Shown here: positions 62,455-64,000 of the stretch, piece by piece
How positions within the stretch are numbered: the stretch's first letter is position 1
Layout of the letters: every line of letters begins with the position of its first letter
Source: Deinococcus roseus
GTDB taxonomy: Bacteria; Deinococcota; Deinococci; Deinococcales; Deinococcaceae
Reading direction: 5' to 3'
Assembly (NCBI RefSeq): GCF_014646895.1
Contig: NZ_BMOD01000015.1
Span: forward strand, 1 to 64,000
Length of the DNA: 64,000 nt
Translations under genes and position numbers: made by a program
Notes under the pieces: generated by a model
What the model was told of the DNA's origin: nothing
Seen by the model: the letters and a program-made list of their open reading frames with translations, nothing else
Database searches by the model: none

Positions 62455-64000
62455 TTAGATGTCCACCTGGGCGTACTTGGCGTTCAGCTCGATGAATTCC
62501 CGTCTGGGGGGAACTTCGGTGCCCATCAGCATGTCAAAGACCTCATGGGCATATTCCACGTCTTCGAGGGCCACCTGCTTGAGCATGCGGGTTTCGGGGT
62601 TCATGGTGGTTTCCCACAGCTGGTCGGGGTTCATTTCGCCCAGGCCTTTGAAGCGCTGGATCTCGAACTTCTTGCCTGCCTCGTTGGCACCATTGACCAG
62701 TTCACGCAGTTGTTCTTCGTTGTAAACGTAGGTCTCGTTGTGCTTGCCCCGTCCGGTGGTGAAACGGTACAGCGGAGGCTGGGCAATGTACAGGTGTCCC
62801 TGCTCAATCAGAGCTCGCATGTAACGGAAGAAGAAAGTCAGCAGCAGTGCAGCAATGTGACCACCGTCTTTGTCGGCGTCCGTCATGATGATGATCTTGT
62901 GGTAACGCAGGTTGGAGAGGTCAAAGTGGGCGTTGTCGCCTGTGCCTTCCACCCCTGCACCAATGGCACTGATCATGCTGCGGATTTCGGTGTTCTTCAG
63001 GATCTTGGTCAGTTGCGCCTTCTCCACATTAAGGATCTTGCCGCGCAAAGGCAGGATGGCCTGGAAGCGGCGTTCACGGCCCAGTTTGGCAGATCCGCCT
63101 GCAGAGTCCCCTTCCACAATGTAGAGTTCAGACTCGATGGGGTCAGAAGAAGAGCAGTCTGCCAGCTTGCCTGGGAGGTCATCGCTTTCCAGGGGGTTCT
63201 GGCGGCGCACCAGATCACGGGCCTTGCGGGCCGCTTCACGGGCACGGGCGGCATCTGCAGCCTTCTCCACGATGGTCTTGCCCACTTTGGGGTTCTCTTC
63301 CAGGTACTGGGTCAGCTTCTCGTAGACGATGCTCTGCACGGCAGTCTGGGCTTCCTGGTTGAGCAATTTCACCTTGGCCTGGGACTCGAACATGGGGTCA
63401 GAGAGTTTGACGCTGATCACGCAGTTGATGCCTTCTAAAAGGTCATCTCCGGTGGGCAGGGGGTTGCCCTGCTTGATCAGGCCCTTGCTCTTGGCGTAGT
63501 TGTTGAGCACACGGGTGTAGGCGGTCTTGAAGCCCGTCAGGTGGGTGCCACCGTCCCGGTTGGTGATCATGTTGCCGTAACAGAGGATGGTGCTGTTGTA
63601 GGCCGTGGAGTGAATGAAAGACACTTCCACTTCCACCCCTTCGAGTTCCCCTTTCATCAGGATGGGGGTTTCATAAATGAGTTTGCCTTCATGCACCAGG
63701 CTTCTGGCATAGGCTGCCACACCGCCTGCTTCATGGAATTCTTCCCGTTTGGGGGTGTCCAGGCGCTCATCGGTCAGCACAATTTTCAGGCCGGTCAGGA
63801 AGGACAGCTCACGCAAACGACGGCGCACACGGTCATAGTCGTAGTGGGCTTCAATGCCTTTGAAGTAGTTGTTGTCTGCCAGAAAGCGAACTTCGGTGCT
63901 GTAGGTCACGTCTTTGGGGGTGTTGCCCACCACTTCCAGAGGCACAGCCAGTTCGCTGTTCTCAAAGCGGATGTGGTAAAGCTTGCCGTCTTTGTTGACG
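62455..64000 (-). CDS. gyrB: DNA gyrase subunit B, C-terminal part
   Basis: About 515 residues in view; the N-terminal ATPase part lies beyond the right edge. Seen: the transducer/second domain, the TOPRIM signature ESELYIVEGDSAGGSAKLGRERRFQAILPLRGKILNVEK, the metal site MTDADKDGGHI, and the end VEYAHEVFDMLMGTEVPPRREFIELNAKYAQVDI. No insertion or truncation is visible. GyrB rather than ParE is assumed because of the single-copy habit in this group. Confidence 0.95.
   Translation of the reverse strand, partial: VNKDGKLYHIRFENSELAVPLEVVGNTPKDVTYSTEVRFLADNNYFKGIEAHYDYDRVRRRLRELSFLTGLKIVLTDERLDTPKREEFHEAGGVAAYARSLVHEGKLIYETPILMKGELEGVEVEVSFIHSTAYNSTILCYGNMITNRDGGTHLTGFKTAYTRVLNNYAKSKGLIKQGNPLPTGDDLLEGINCVISVKLSDPMFESQAKVKLLNQEAQTAVQSIVYEKLTQYLEENPKVGKTIVEKAADAARAREAARKARDLVRRQNPLESDDLPGKLADCSSSDPIESELYIVEGDSAGGSAKLGRERRFQAILPLRGKILNVEKAQLTKILKNTEIRSMISAIGAGVEGTGDNAHFDLSNLRYHKIIIMTDADKDGGHIAALLLTFFFRYMRALIEQGHLYIAQPPLYRFTTGRGKHNETYVYNEEQLRELVNGANEAGKKFEIQRFKGLGEMNPDQLWETTMNPETRMLKQVALEDVEYAHEVFDMLMGTEVPPRREFIELNAKYAQVDI

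Overview
The window reads as chromosome of a moderate-GC Deinococcus (inferred). Evidence: EF-Tu, SRP54 and GyrB of Deinococcus/Thermus type, a glyoxylate cluster, HemQ, large secreted mosaic proteins, and many genes whose start codon lies 5-7 bases after a TANNNT -10 box with no Shine-Dalgarno, the leaderless style known from Deinococcus. Most of the window is ordinary core and accessory chromosome. There is no prophage, CRISPR array or insertion sequence that I can see.

Layout. 1-6.7 kb: start of tuf, small unknown genes, an AlkA-type glycosylase, ffh, two near-identical tRNA-Leu(CAG) units, hisA. 6.8-14 kb: EVE protein, MFS transporter, guanine deaminase behind a foldable leader, then nspC and a carboxynorspermidine/saccharopine dehydrogenase with a DUF4034-like gene between them. 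14-24.5 kb: a VWD-domain lipoprotein, acetyltransferases, a Spo0M-like protein, an HD-GYP/LuxR protein and a BrkB-type membrane protein. 24.6-26.4 kb: thyX invaded at its 3' end by a LAGLIDADG endonuclease gene that brings a substitute thyX C-terminus; a second EVE protein follows. 26.5-38 kb: HtrA-like protease, a DUF6916/GNAT/three tail-collar cassette, and a 2433-residue secreted mosaic protein. 38-47.5 kb: P-II protein, HemQ, a GH43 xylosidase fossil beside a LacI regulator, VOC protein, AI-2E-type permease, RodZ-like protein, two BMP-type ABC permeases. 47.6-64 kb: ndk, agmatine-to-putrescine genes aguA and aguB, tsaE, ATP-grasp protein, aceA and aceB, a secreted astacin protease, amino-acid binding protein, S33 lipoprotein hydrolase, SDR enzyme, and gyrB running off the end.

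Working together. aguA and aguB make putrescine from agmatine; the dehydrogenase and nspC could extend it by the carboxy(nor)spermidine route. aceA and aceB form the glyoxylate shunt. Guanine deaminase and the nucleoside-type permeases point to purine salvage. The most unusual locus is thyX: the gene is intact only because the inserted endonuclease unit carries its own version of the thyX tail, while the old tail survives downstream as a 30-codon remnant. Other points of interest are a GH43 gene that lost its catalytic middle, an ExeM-like nuclease domain with altered active-site positions, a parS-like 16-mer near gyrB and a tandem tRNA duplication.
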